Shown: one piece after another, positions 44,092-52,400 of the stretch | How positions within the stretch are numbered: the stretch's first letter is position 1 | Layout: each line of letters starts with the position of its first letter | Assembly (NCBI GenBank): GCA_913048385.1 | Contig: CAJWVZ010000002.1 | Span: 62,001-126,000, forward strand | Direction: 5' to 3' | Length of the DNA stretch: 64,000 nucleotides | Source: an uncultured Gammaproteobacteria bacterium | GTDB lineage: Bacteria; Pseudomonadota; Gammaproteobacteria; Pseudomonadales; Pseudohongiellaceae | Translations under genes and position numbers: made by a program | Notes under the pieces: generated by a model | What the model was told of the DNA's origin: nothing | Databases searched by the model: none | Seen by the model: only the letters and a program-made list of their open reading frames with translations

Positions 44092-45528
44092 CTAAAAAGG
44101 TGTCGCGCTTAGCCAGGTCGCAGCTTGAGTAGGCCCATCCATAATAATGAAATCCGAGCTGTATTCCGAAGTTCGAACCACTTCACCAATTGCTAAGCTA
44201 TCTAATTGACTTGATGAAATTGGTTGACGCACAGACGAAAAACTATCAGCACTTACAATAAATTTATCACCAATAGTTATTCCAGCTCTCGCCCCTTGAT
44301 TGAGCTTAAAAGAGCCGGGACCCATGCCCGCAGCAGTATAAAGCTTCAACTCTTCAACATTACAATTTATCACGTTAACCGAGCTTACAACTACGCTTTG
44401 CAATGCGTTCAATAAACTAGATTCAAAAGAGGCCCGCGACGGATTAAATCCATCGTCCCTTAGGTTTGTCTCAGTACCTTGTTGCGCGTTTCGCGTATCA
44501 GTTTCTGCATTGTCTCTGTTACTCATGAATGGCAGGGAATTGCTGATTAAGGATCTCGTAGTCCCCATAACTAAACGAGAGCGATCAAATAAAGTTCTAG
44601 TAGTTCGCAAGGCTGAATCTGTAACGCCTGCTAATCTATTTTGAACGCTCCTGACAACCTCCAATGTATTTTTAACCTGATCAAACCTGACCCTGATTCT
44701 ATCCTCAAAATAAATCTCGCCCGAAGCCTCTCCTGAAGCGTCTGTACCCTGCATGGAAATCAAAAGGTCAAAATTAATGGGAGCGGCCAAAGCCTCGGTT
44801 TTGCCTGATTTCATTACCGATTGCTTCATTATGCCAAGCTCGCTTCCAACCCAACGTCCCGCCTTGATGGTCTGCGATTGCGCATTCTTCAGCACTCGCC
44901 GCGTGGTGTATTGAACAAACTCAATGTCCTCGACCTCGAATTTTAGGACTAGGTTCGCATTCCGAACATCATTTGTGCGAGGGCGCAGTGCAGCTTGGTA
45001 TGAGCTTTCAGCAGGAGCTCGCGTCGACACAGAAGTTGGCAACAAGTAAAGACTGTCGTTGTTTTGAATCAACTCTTCAGTGAGTCCCTGAAAAGTCGAA
45101 CCCAGTAAAGCCTTTAAGTCATTGAACTCTCTCGTGGATAGGCCACCTAAATTTCCGAAGGATAAATCCAACCTCACTCCCTTGCGGTATCGATGAATCG
45201 CTAACTCTTCGCAGCCTAAATTTGTGTTAAAAGCTGTATCAGCGAACTGAACCTGAGCCTGGTATGGCTCTTCAGCAAAAAACTGGGGAATTCTTACACC
45301 GCGCAGTTGGGCACCCGCTCGATAAAAGGACGATTCGACTAACTTACCGTCTTCATCAATAAAGGCATTGGAAACCACAGAGACACCTTGCTCCAAAGCC
45401 GCGTCGACGATTGCAGACTTTATCCGATCAAGCTCGGTCGTATCTGCCTGGGCAAAGCAAAAAGAAGGAAGCCAAAAGCACGCACTAATTACCGCAAAGC
45501 ATTGATTTTTATATTTAAATTTCATCAT
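44092..45528 (-). CDS. FlgT-like flagellar H-ring protein
   Basis: About 478 residues with a signal peptide (ISACFWLPSFCFA). Downstream is a domain like FlgT_N (LDRIKSAIVDAALEQGVSVV), a middle part with two cysteines (NTNLGCEELA; NVINCNVEEL), and a C-terminal part that ends IGEVVRTSEYSSDFIIMDGP. In Vibrio FlgT forms the H ring that recruits the sodium stator. The match is by domain order and position next to the flgP-like gene. The protein is longer than Vibrio FlgT (about 380). It could also be an unrelated envelope protein. Confidence 0.55.
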   Translation of the reverse strand: MMKFKYKNQCFAVISACFWLPSFCFAQADTTELDRIKSAIVDAALEQGVSVVSNAFIDEDGKLVESSFYRAGAQLRGVRIPQFFAEEPYQAQVQFADTAFNTNLGCEELAIHRYRKGVRLDLSFGNLGGLSTREFNDLKALLGSTFQGLTEELIQNNDSLYLLPTSVSTRAPAESSYQAALRPRTNDVRNANLVLKFEVEDIEFVQYTTRRVLKNAQSQTIKAGRWVGSELGIMKQSVMKSGKTEALAAPINFDLLISMQGTDASGEASGEIYFEDRIRVRFDQVKNTLEVVRSVQNRLAGVTDSALRTTRTLFDRSRLVMGTTRSLISNSLPFMSNRDNAETDTRNAQQGTETNLRDDGFNPSRASFESSLLNALQSVVVSSVNVINCNVEELKLYTAAGMGPGSFKLNQGARAGITIGDKFIVSADSFSSVRQPISSSQLDSLAIGEVVRTSEYSSDFIIMDGPTQAATWLSATPF

Positions 45529-45542
45529 CAATCTCTAAAGGA

Positions 45543-46010
45543 TTAATTATTTGCTACTAATTTCATATACAGAAGCCTAAGATCACTCACCCGGTTGCGA
45601 GGAAGACCAAGCGTTACCGCATAAGTGTCGTCCGAAATGGGTTCAATTTTCACTAGTTCTGCCCCGTAAATAACCCCTTCCACGCGCGCACGGAAAGAAT
45701 CATTCTCGATTACCAGGTCATTAACCGTCGTTGACGAGTCAATGTAAGCCCCATAAACCACCTCAGCGAGCTGGCGAAAAGCATCCAAGCGAGCTGATTT
45801 TATAGCCATAAGTCGCTGTTCAGGCTCGCTACCTGAGTGAGCTTGGATTACTGAGTACCCTGTTGCCTCAATCAATCCGCCGTAAAAACTGTTTTCATCG
45901 GAATAAGGAACGTAAGTTGTGCAAGACGCACAAATGGACGCCAGCAAAACTAAACTTAATTTTCTACCGATTACTCTAAAAATTCGGCTACAAACAATTG
46001 ATTTAACCAT
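45543..46010 (-). CDS. FlgP-like flagellar outer-membrane lipoprotein
   Basis: 155 residues. The signal ends in a lipobox (ASICASC, Cys about 29). The LPP20/FlgP-type body has GLIEATGYSVIQAHSGSEPE, MAIKSARLDAFRQLAEVVYG and RARVEGVIYGAELV. FlgP is an outer-membrane basal-disk or ring component of polar flagella. It is first in the minus operon flgP-flgT-LysM-fliK-fhlB, about 50 nt after a sigma-28 promoter. Confidence 0.8.
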   Translation of the reverse strand: MVKSIVCSRIFRVIGRKLSLVLLASICASCTTYVPYSDENSFYGGLIEATGYSVIQAHSGSEPEQRLMAIKSARLDAFRQLAEVVYGAYIDSSTTVNDLVIENDSFRARVEGVIYGAELVKIEPISDDTYAVTLGLPRNRVSDLRLLYMKLVANN

Positions 46011-46066
46011 GTTTTTTGACTCTCACTTGTTTTAATTTCGGACGGTTTTCTAATATCTCAGTGTCC

Positions 46067-46093
46067 CAATCGACAGTTAAGCTTTCATCTTTA
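46067..46093 (-). promoter_or_regulatory. Sigma-28 (FliA) promoter of the flgP-fliK operon
   Basis: On the minus strand: TAAAGATG-N11-GTCGATTG, with exact spacing and the same -10 as flagellin 3. The start is expected near 46060. It lies 29 bp from a divergent sigma-54 promoter. Confidence 0.8.
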
Positions 46094-46122
46094 CTAGTCT
46101 TGGCAGACCAGTCATACATAAC

Positions 46123-46137
46123 TGGCACAGGAATTGC
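46123..46137 (+). promoter_or_regulatory. Sigma-54 promoter of flhA-flhF-flhG-fliA
   Basis: TGGCAC-AGGAA-TTGC is a full match to the -24/-12 consensus. Transcription would start near 46149, with a 69-nt leader to flhA. Through fliA it links the sigma-54 tier to the sigma-28 tier. Confidence 0.9.
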
Positions 46138-46217
46138 TTTATCTAATGTAAGGTAATAACGGCGGCAATGCAAAACCGAACTAAAATTCATAAACTACTG
46201 ATATATATGGAAAAAAA

Positions 46218-48362
46218 ATGAATTCAATGCTGGTGTCAAATTTACGACACTCCCTTAACTTTACCGACCCGAAAGGTTTAGCAATACCTGCAGTAATACT
46301 GGCAATAATGTCGATGCTAGTCGTACCACTGCCATCAATTGCGCTGGATGTTTTATTTACGTTTAACATCATGGCCGGACTAATAATCATAATGATTTGC
46401 ATTAACGTCCACCGCCCCTTGGAATTCTCTTCTTTCCCTCTAGTCCTGCTACTCGCAACGATGCTCCGATTAAGCCTCAATGTGGCTTCGACACGAGTAG
46501 TGCTGTTACGAGGCCACGAGGGCCCTGATGCGGCAGGGAATGTAATCGCCTCCTTCGGAGAGTTTGTGATCGCCGGCAACTACGTGGTGGGATTCATCAT
46601 CTTTATGATCTTGATGATAATTAACTTTATCGTTGTTACAAAAGGTGCAGGCAGAACTTCAGAAGTAATCGCACGTTTCACCCTCGACGCCCTACCGGGC
46701 AAGCAAATGGCTATCGATGCTGATTTAAATGCGGGCATCATAGATCAGGAGACAGCTCTCAGAAGAAGAGAAGAAGTTGGACAAGAGTCCGATTTTTTCG
46801 GATCGATGGATGGCGCCTCAAAATTTGTCAGAGGCGATGCTATAGCGGGCTTACTAATCCTCGCTATCAACATTATTGGCGGACTGATCGTAGGAACTAC
46901 CCAGAATGATCTGAGCTTTGCGGATGCAGCCGAGATCTATGTCCTCCTAACCATCGGTGACGGACTTGTAGCACAAGTTCCATCGCTACTTTTATCGCTT
47001 TCTACAGCCATCATTGTAACAAGAGTTACAACCTCCGAAACCACGACAAATCAGACGGGAGATCAACTCACAAATCCAAAGGCCTTAAAAATTACAGCAA
47101 TTATACTTACTTTAATTGGCTTAGTTCCTGGCATGCCCCACGCGGTTTTTATCTTTGCTGGGGCGGGCTTAGGTCTTTTCGCATACTACATTGACAGAAA
47201 GGAAATATTGTCAGAGAGAACTGCTCTCGCTCAATCCAAAGAAGAAGAAGACCAAGTAGAGACTGAATTAGATTGGGAAGACATTGAGCATGTCGATCAG
47301 ATTGGATTAGAAATCGGATACGGGCTAATAACACTAGTGAATGAAAACGATGGCGGATTACTGCTATCGAGGATACGGGGCATTAGGAAAAAGCTATCAG
47401 CTGAACTGGGTTTTCTAATACAACCTATTCGAATTAGAGACAACTTAGAAATTGAACCGATGTTATATAACATTTTAATCAAAGGCGCTGTTAGGGGAAC
47501 TGGCGAATTAAAGATGGGTTATGAGCTGGCAATTAATCCAGGCAATGTAGAAACATCTCTCGAAGGAATTCCGACAAAAGAACCTGCCTTTGGCTTAGAC
47601 GCCTACTGGATCTCCCCGGGTAAAGTAGATGAAGCGAAGATAGCAGGTTACACCATAGTCGACTCGGCAACCGTAGTAGCAACTCATATCAGTGCGCTTC
47701 TCCGCTCAAATGCTAGCGATTTATTGGGTCACGACGAGACTCGAGCAATTCTCGATCAAGTCTCACTGCGTTCACCAAAACTCATCGAGGACTTGGTCCC
47801 TGATAAGCTATCGATTGTGACAATAATGCAGGTTTTGAAAAATATTTTATATGAGTCAATCTCAATTCGAGACATTCACACGATTCTTGACACGTTGCTT
47901 ACCGAGAGCAGCAAGACTCAGAACTCTGATGAACTTACAGCTCTGGTAAGGCCACGTTTAGGACGATTGATGATTCAAAATCTTGTGGATTTGGGGGAAG
48001 AGTTGAATGTAATAACTCTCGACCCAACACTTGAGCAGATGCTGATAGGAAGCTTAGCGCAAAGCGCTCAGGCTGGTGAGTTAATTGTCGAGCCAAGTTT
48101 AATTGAAGGCTTAATCGAATCTGTAAAAACAGAGAAAGACGCAGCGGAGAACGCTGGTTTCCCCTTCGTGATTGTTGTTGCGCCACCAATTAGACCTTGG
48201 CTGGCACGAATGTTGAAGCAGCGATTCGCTGATGTTTCCGTCCTCGCTTACACGGAAATTCCAGAGGACCAAAGCATAAAAGTTTTGGCGCGCGTTGGAA
48301 TAAACAAAGACGCGCCTGAAAATATTGAGGAAAATGATAAAGAGATGGAGAATAAACCATGA
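46218..48362 (+). CDS. flhA: Flagellar export gate protein FlhA
   Basis: 714 residues. Multiple membrane segments fill the first 320, including the conserved LVVPLPSIALDVLFTFNIMA, FPLVLLLATMLRLSLNVAST and the FHIPEP-region equivalent PGKQMAIDADLNAGIIDQET. A large cytosolic domain binds chaperones and substrates (ILYESISIRDIHTILDTL; IVVAPPIRPWLARMLKQRF). Only AAAAAA-rich sequence with a weak GGA precedes the ATG. Its stop overlaps the flhF start by 4 nt. Confidence 0.98.
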   Translation: MNSMLVSNLRHSLNFTDPKGLAIPAVILAIMSMLVVPLPSIALDVLFTFNIMAGLIIIMICINVHRPLEFSSFPLVLLLATMLRLSLNVASTRVVLLRGHEGPDAAGNVIASFGEFVIAGNYVVGFIIFMILMIINFIVVTKGAGRTSEVIARFTLDALPGKQMAIDADLNAGIIDQETALRRREEVGQESDFFGSMDGASKFVRGDAIAGLLILAINIIGGLIVGTTQNDLSFADAAEIYVLLTIGDGLVAQVPSLLLSLSTAIIVTRVTTSETTTNQTGDQLTNPKALKITAIILTLIGLVPGMPHAVFIFAGAGLGLFAYYIDRKEILSERTALAQSKEEEDQVETELDWEDIEHVDQIGLEIGYGLITLVNENDGGLLLSRIRGIRKKLSAELGFLIQPIRIRDNLEIEPMLYNILIKGAVRGTGELKMGYELAINPGNVETSLEGIPTKEPAFGLDAYWISPGKVDEAKIAGYTIVDSATVVATHISALLRSNASDLLGHDETRAILDQVSLRSPKLIEDLVPDKLSIVTIMQVLKNILYESISIRDIHTILDTLLTESSKTQNSDELTALVRPRLGRLMIQNLVDLGEELNVITLDPTLEQMLIGSLAQSAQAGELIVEPSLIEGLIESVKTEKDAAENAGFPFVIVVAPPIRPWLARMLKQRFADVSVLAYTEIPEDQSIKVLARVGINKDAPENIEENDKEMENKP

Positions 48363-49525
48363 GAATTGCTACCTTGGAGACAAAATTGTTAAAAAACGGC
48401 ATTAAAGAGATCTCTGAAAGATATGGGCCGTCAGCAGTTATTTTGCGAAGTAGCGACTGTCGAGAACATTCAGCTCTCGTAATTGGTTACTCTGAAAAAG
48501 AGAAAAGAAACCTTAAAACAAGTACGATGCGGGAATCAATTGAGACTGACAGCGACTCTAGCAATCGCGCTTTAGAGGTCGCCGAAAAAAGTGCAGAAAA
48601 ACCAGAGAAAGAATTCTCTGAAAAACGATCATTCAAAGATGTCGGAGATATTGTAAAAGACGAGATTGCTCTGCTTTCATCAAGAAATGATGGTCGATCG
48701 ACCAAAGATTTATTTTATACAGAATCCAATAATTTTCTAAAAAGGGAGTTTTTCGAAATACTTCAAGAAACCCCAACGTCAAGGAAACTGAAAACAGTAC
48801 TTCTTCAATCCTTAACCTCTCCCCAAAACAAGCTAGAGCTTCTCGATCAACTAAAAAAAGCGATTTTGGCAGAAATACCGAAACCCGTACAAATAGACCC
48901 ATCTGACCCCCTGCATATCATTGCGGGTGGATACGGTGTCGGTAAGAGCTCAATTGCCTTGAAAATGGCGACACAACTCAGTGAAGCGACAGGAAAAAAG
49001 GCATCGGTTATATGTTTTGAGGAAGGAGAGCAAAAATCCGTTAAACAACCTCCTCAAACTAACGTTAAAACCCTTTTTACTAATAATCTCGATGAGTTGG
49101 CCGAACTGTTAAAAAGGAGGACCAGCAAAGAAATAATAATTGTCGATTTAGCAGCCCGAAATGCTCCATCTGGACTAAAAGTCATAAGAAGGGTGAGATC
49201 AGATGCTAAGTTTCATCTAGTAGCACCAACCGATTCTTGCATTTCTAGCCTGAGAGATAATTGCAAGAACCATTTGTGGGAGTCGCTAATTTTTACAAGA
49301 TTAGATTCCACATCCACTCCATGGGCTGCTTTAGAGGCTTTATCCGAATTTAAAATACCGCTATCCATAGGGTCAGCGAGCGATAAAATGGATAAAGAAT
49401 TAGTCTTAGTTTCAGGAAATAACATAGCACAACGCCTGATAGAGTACTTTGACCACCATATTACCGCTCCGGAAAAAGGCATGGCAACGAATGCCTCCAT
49501 CATGCCCGATGCTGCGGTACATTAA
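48359..49525 (+). CDS. flhF: Polar flagellar placement GTPase FlhF, degenerate G motifs
   Basis: SRP-type GTPase that places the flagellum at the pole. 388 residues: an N-terminal B region, a helical N region, and a G domain from about 185. G1 reads GGYGVGKSS (190-198, usually GPTGVGKTT). G3 reads DLAA (263-266), where the family has DTAG. G4 reads TRLD. Loss of the DTAG glycine suggests weak or absent GTP hydrolysis. Translation is coupled to flhA by an ATGA overlap. flhG follows. Confidence 0.92.
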   Translation: MRIATLETKLLKNGIKEISERYGPSAVILRSSDCREHSALVIGYSEKEKRNLKTSTMRESIETDSDSSNRALEVAEKSAEKPEKEFSEKRSFKDVGDIVKDEIALLSSRNDGRSTKDLFYTESNNFLKREFFEILQETPTSRKLKTVLLQSLTSPQNKLELLDQLKKAILAEIPKPVQIDPSDPLHIIAGGYGVGKSSIALKMATQLSEATGKKASVICFEEGEQKSVKQPPQTNVKTLFTNNLDELAELLKRRTSKEIIIVDLAARNAPSGLKVIRRVRSDAKFHLVAPTDSCISSLRDNCKNHLWESLIFTRLDSTSTPWAALEALSEFKIPLSIGSASDKMDKELVLVSGNNIAQRLIEYFDHHITAPEKGMATNASIMPDAAVH

Positions 49526-49562
49526 GAAATCAAGCAAAAAGCCAACTTTGACGGTAATCAAC

Positions 49563-50369
49563 ATGAAACAAGAGCCAATCAAAAAAAATACCACAGTAAT
49601 CGGTATTGCAAGCGGGAAAGGCGGCGTTGGTAAGACAACTTTTGCAATAAACTTAGCTACCCATTTAGTATCTAGCGGTAAGAAAGTATTAATGTTTGAT
49701 GCCGATTTTGGTTTAGCTAATTTGCATATTGCACTTCGAGAGAAATTAACTGGAAACCTTCTAGAAGTTCTAAATGGCGAAAAACTGTTAAAAGACGTCA
49801 TAATCGACGTGTCACCTGGATTATCCTTAATAAGTGGCGGGAATGGATTAAATGACATATTGTCAATTGATGAATCGAAGTCACATCAAGTTATTCAAGC
49901 GTTTGCTGAACTTGAAAACATTTACGATTATATGATTGTGGATATATCCGCAGGTGCGAGCGACAGCGTTGTAACATTTCTCTCCGCTTGCACACACCGA
50001 ATTGTTATCGGAACTGACGAGCCTTCTTCTATCGCTGATGCTTACGCAGTCATCAAGCTTTTAACTATTAAGAAAGGTTTTAGCGACCTTATTTTTGTTC
50101 CGAACAGAGTTAGAAGCATTGCCGAAGGACATAGCCTCTTCACAAAAATGAATCAAATTGTTGCAAAATTTCTCAACAGCAAACTTCAGTTTATCGGAGC
50201 AATCTCTTACAGCACCGACTACAATCGAGCTTGGACAATAGGAAAGCCAGCTATTTCCTTAGGCCAATCGACCATAGCCAAAAGGGATATAAAAAATTTA
50301 TGCTCGGAGCTAAACCAAATAAAAGACACCGAGCCTAGTAAAAGCTTGATGTTCTTTACCAACAGTTAA
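49563..50369 (+). CDS. flhG: Flagellar number regulator FlhG/FleN (MinD-like ATPase)
   Basis: 268 residues. The deviant Walker A is SGKGGVGKTT, followed by VLMFDADFGLANLHIAL and YDYMIVDISAGASDSV. FlhG limits flagellar number with FlhF and FleQ/FlrA. The chosen ATG (49563) is 37 nt after flhF; longer in-frame starts would overlap flhF. The N-terminal DQAxxLR helix, by which FlhG stimulates FlhF in several species, is absent in both versions. That agrees with the altered FlhF. Confidence 0.93.
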   Translation: MKQEPIKKNTTVIGIASGKGGVGKTTFAINLATHLVSSGKKVLMFDADFGLANLHIALREKLTGNLLEVLNGEKLLKDVIIDVSPGLSLISGGNGLNDILSIDESKSHQVIQAFAELENIYDYMIVDISAGASDSVVTFLSACTHRIVIGTDEPSSIADAYAVIKLLTIKKGFSDLIFVPNRVRSIAEGHSLFTKMNQIVAKFLNSKLQFIGAISYSTDYNRAWTIGKPAISLGQSTIAKRDIKNLCSELNQIKDTEPSKSLMFFTNS

Positions 50370-50381
50370 AGGCGTATTCTG

Positions 50382-51098
50382 ATGACACCTATCGATGAAT
50401 ACAAAAAATCTGGGCTATCAAGCGCTCATAGTTTAGTTAACACCCACATCTCGCTAGTTAACAGAATCGCTGGATATCTAAAAGCACGAGTGCCAAATTA
50501 TGTCGAGTACGACGACATGGTCCAAATAGGAATGCTCGGATTACTTACCGCAGCAGAAAGCTATGAGCCCTCGACTGGGGTTGAGTTTAAAGACTACGCT
50601 AAAAAAAGAATTAAGGGCTCCATTCTGGACGAAGTAAGAAAAATGAGCAATATTTCTAGACTCGCAATAAAGAACACTCAAGACCACAACAAAGCGATAG
50701 GTGAGCTCAGCAACGAGCTAGGGCAAGCCCCAACAAATGGGCAGATAGCTGAGCGGCTCGATATCAGCTTAGGTGAATATGAAAGTCAAAGAACCCACGC
50801 TGATCGATTTAAAATTGAGGATATAGACTCTGAAGAGGGGGATGCTTTTGACACAAAAATTGGTCCGTCCGAAAACCCGCTTAAACTTCTAGAAGATGAT
50901 CAGTTACGTGACCTCGTAACGAAAAAAATTAGCGAATTAGATGAACGAAAAAAATTAGTTATGAACCTTTATTACGTTGAAGAGATGAATCTTAAAGAAA
51001 TAGGCGCAGTAGTCGGAGTGAAGGAAGCTCGTGTTAGCCAAATACTCAGTGAAATAGTTGCCACAATAAAAAAAGAAGTCGCTAAGGCCCTTAATTGA
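50382..51098 (+). CDS. fliA: Flagellar sigma factor FliA (sigma-28)
   Basis: 238 residues with sigma regions 2 (YVEYDDMVQIGMLGLLTAAE, FKDYAKKRIKGSILDEVRKM), 3 (AIGELSNELGQAPTNGQIAE) and 4 (LKEIGAVVGVKEARVSQILS). It would recognise the TAAA-N15-CGAT promoters seen in front of fliS, flagellin 3, the small flagellins, flgM and the flgP operon. It lies 12 nt after flhG in the sigma-54-driven operon. Confidence 0.97.
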   Translation: MTPIDEYKKSGLSSAHSLVNTHISLVNRIAGYLKARVPNYVEYDDMVQIGMLGLLTAAESYEPSTGVEFKDYAKKRIKGSILDEVRKMSNISRLAIKNTQDHNKAIGELSNELGQAPTNGQIAERLDISLGEYESQRTHADRFKIEDIDSEEGDAFDTKIGPSENPLKLLEDDQLRDLVTKKISELDERKKLVMNLYYVEEMNLKEIGAVVGVKEARVSQILSEIVATIKKEVAKALN

Positions 51099-51634
51099 TG
51101 GCTTTATTTAAATCGCTTCGGGCGAACATACTTGATAAGAAAACTGCCGCACGGTTAAAAGAGCGTTGCTTTTTAGACTATCAACAAGCAATAAATTACG
51201 ACGAAACAGAGGTCACTGAGATTGCTCGCTCTAAATTAGCAAATCGTGCAAGAATAAATATTGATATGACATTTGTTGATGCTGCAAAGAGAACCGAAGC
51301 ATACGAAGACGAACGCCTCAAATGTTTGGAAGCCAGAGAAAGCGATAGCCATCTTCAAGAACCTCAATATGATGGCCCATATAAAATCGTGAAAACTGGA
51401 GAAAATAATATCTTTACTTATATTCCCGACGAATACTCGAAGGAAATATTTAAAATCGGCTGCTCTTATCAGAGAGACAAAATATCAAAAGAGAAGGCGA
51501 TGTTAATTGGAAATTCTGTTTTACAAAATATTTGTGCGGATTTGGACGTGAACTATCATATACCAGCGTTCAGATTTTTAGACGAATCACCGAACGAGCA
51601 ATTATTAAATGAAAAAGATGAAAACAATCTTTAG
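51098..51634 (+). CDS. Unknown protein coupled to fliA
   Basis: 178 residues, not recognised. No signal peptide or membrane segment; it is polar and rich in Lys, Glu and Asp. Its middle has YKIVKTGENNIFTYIPDEYS followed by IFKIGCSYQRDKI. The ATG overlaps the fliA stop (TGATG), so it is made with FliA. A regulatory or chemotaxis-linked role is possible on position alone. Confidence 0.75.
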   Translation: MALFKSLRANILDKKTAARLKERCFLDYQQAINYDETEVTEIARSKLANRARINIDMTFVDAAKRTEAYEDERLKCLEARESDSHLQEPQYDGPYKIVKTGENNIFTYIPDEYSKEIFKIGCSYQRDKISKEKAMLIGNSVLQNICADLDVNYHIPAFRFLDESPNEQLLNEKDENNL

Positions 51635-51716
51635 TTATCGCAAAATTGAGTTAAACTCACAGAGTCTCTAACTCCTAGTCGATCGTTTTCATAACCAAAT
51701 AGGACCTAGTGAACAT

Positions 51717-52400
51717 ATGCTTACTATACTTTTAACAATCACACTTATACTTGGTGTTGTCCTAATCATGCTTTTGTTATTTGTCTTAGGCAAACTCAAT
51801 TGGTTAGAAACTGCCACCATATCGTTATTGTCTAGACTTGAAGCGGCTGCTGCAACAGGAGGCCAAGCTTCAGCAAATGGGGCTATTGCAGACGAGGCAG
51901 ACCCCTATTTTTATGGGATCGACAGCCATGATCTATGGCAGTCACTAACTGGACAAGACAAAACGTTAGCAACCGCACTTGAACTTGACGAAATACGTCC
52001 GCGCTATGCGATGGCGCTTTTAAAGGCGACAACTAAGTTTATACAAGACGGGATTGATCTAGAAAACGGTATCCATGTTGATACAATTGCACTTACAAAT
52101 TCTCGTGAGGTCTTTACAACTCGGGGGAAAATAAAAATCTGGCTGCCTCCCAGCAGGGCGGACGCCCTCAGATCAGCCGGCTCAAAAATCGCTCGTTTTT
52201 CACGCAGTAAAAAATCAGATGAGGCGCCAAATGATAAGAAAGTAACCGATGACGCGATTCAAGATGAGATCATTACCGAGATCCTGGACTTGTGTAACGA
52301 AGTGCAGATATCAAATGGCTCTGAAGTTGCAAAGGACTTAGTAAATACCTTTTTCCCAAGCTATAACATCGAACGCTCGACTAGGGAAGATCAAGATTGA
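51717..52400 (+). CDS. Unknown membrane-anchored protein
   Basis: 227 residues, not recognised. One N-terminal membrane helix (about 3-27) precedes a cytoplasmic-type domain with YGIDSHDLWQSLTGQDKTLA, a basic linker near 155-175 (KIARFSRSKKSDEAPNDKK) and an acidic C-terminus. It lies 82 nt after the fliA-coupled gene. Its last 20 bp overlap the 3' end of the convergent coiled-coil gene. Confidence 0.7.
   Translation: MLTILLTITLILGVVLIMLLLFVLGKLNWLETATISLLSRLEAAAATGGQASANGAIADEADPYFYGIDSHDLWQSLTGQDKTLATALELDEIRPRYAMALLKATTKFIQDGIDLENGIHVDTIALTNSREVFTTRGKIKIWLPPSRADALRSAGSKIARFSRSKKSDEAPNDKKVTDDAIQDEIITEILDLCNEVQISNGSEVAKDLVNTFFPSYNIERSTREDQD

Noticed and set aside
46003-46191. 62-codon minus-strand frame ending at the flgP-like start
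   Set aside because: It contains the sigma-28 promoter of its own operon and the divergent sigma-54 promoter of flhA, has no ribosome site, and resembles nothing; it is leader sequence.
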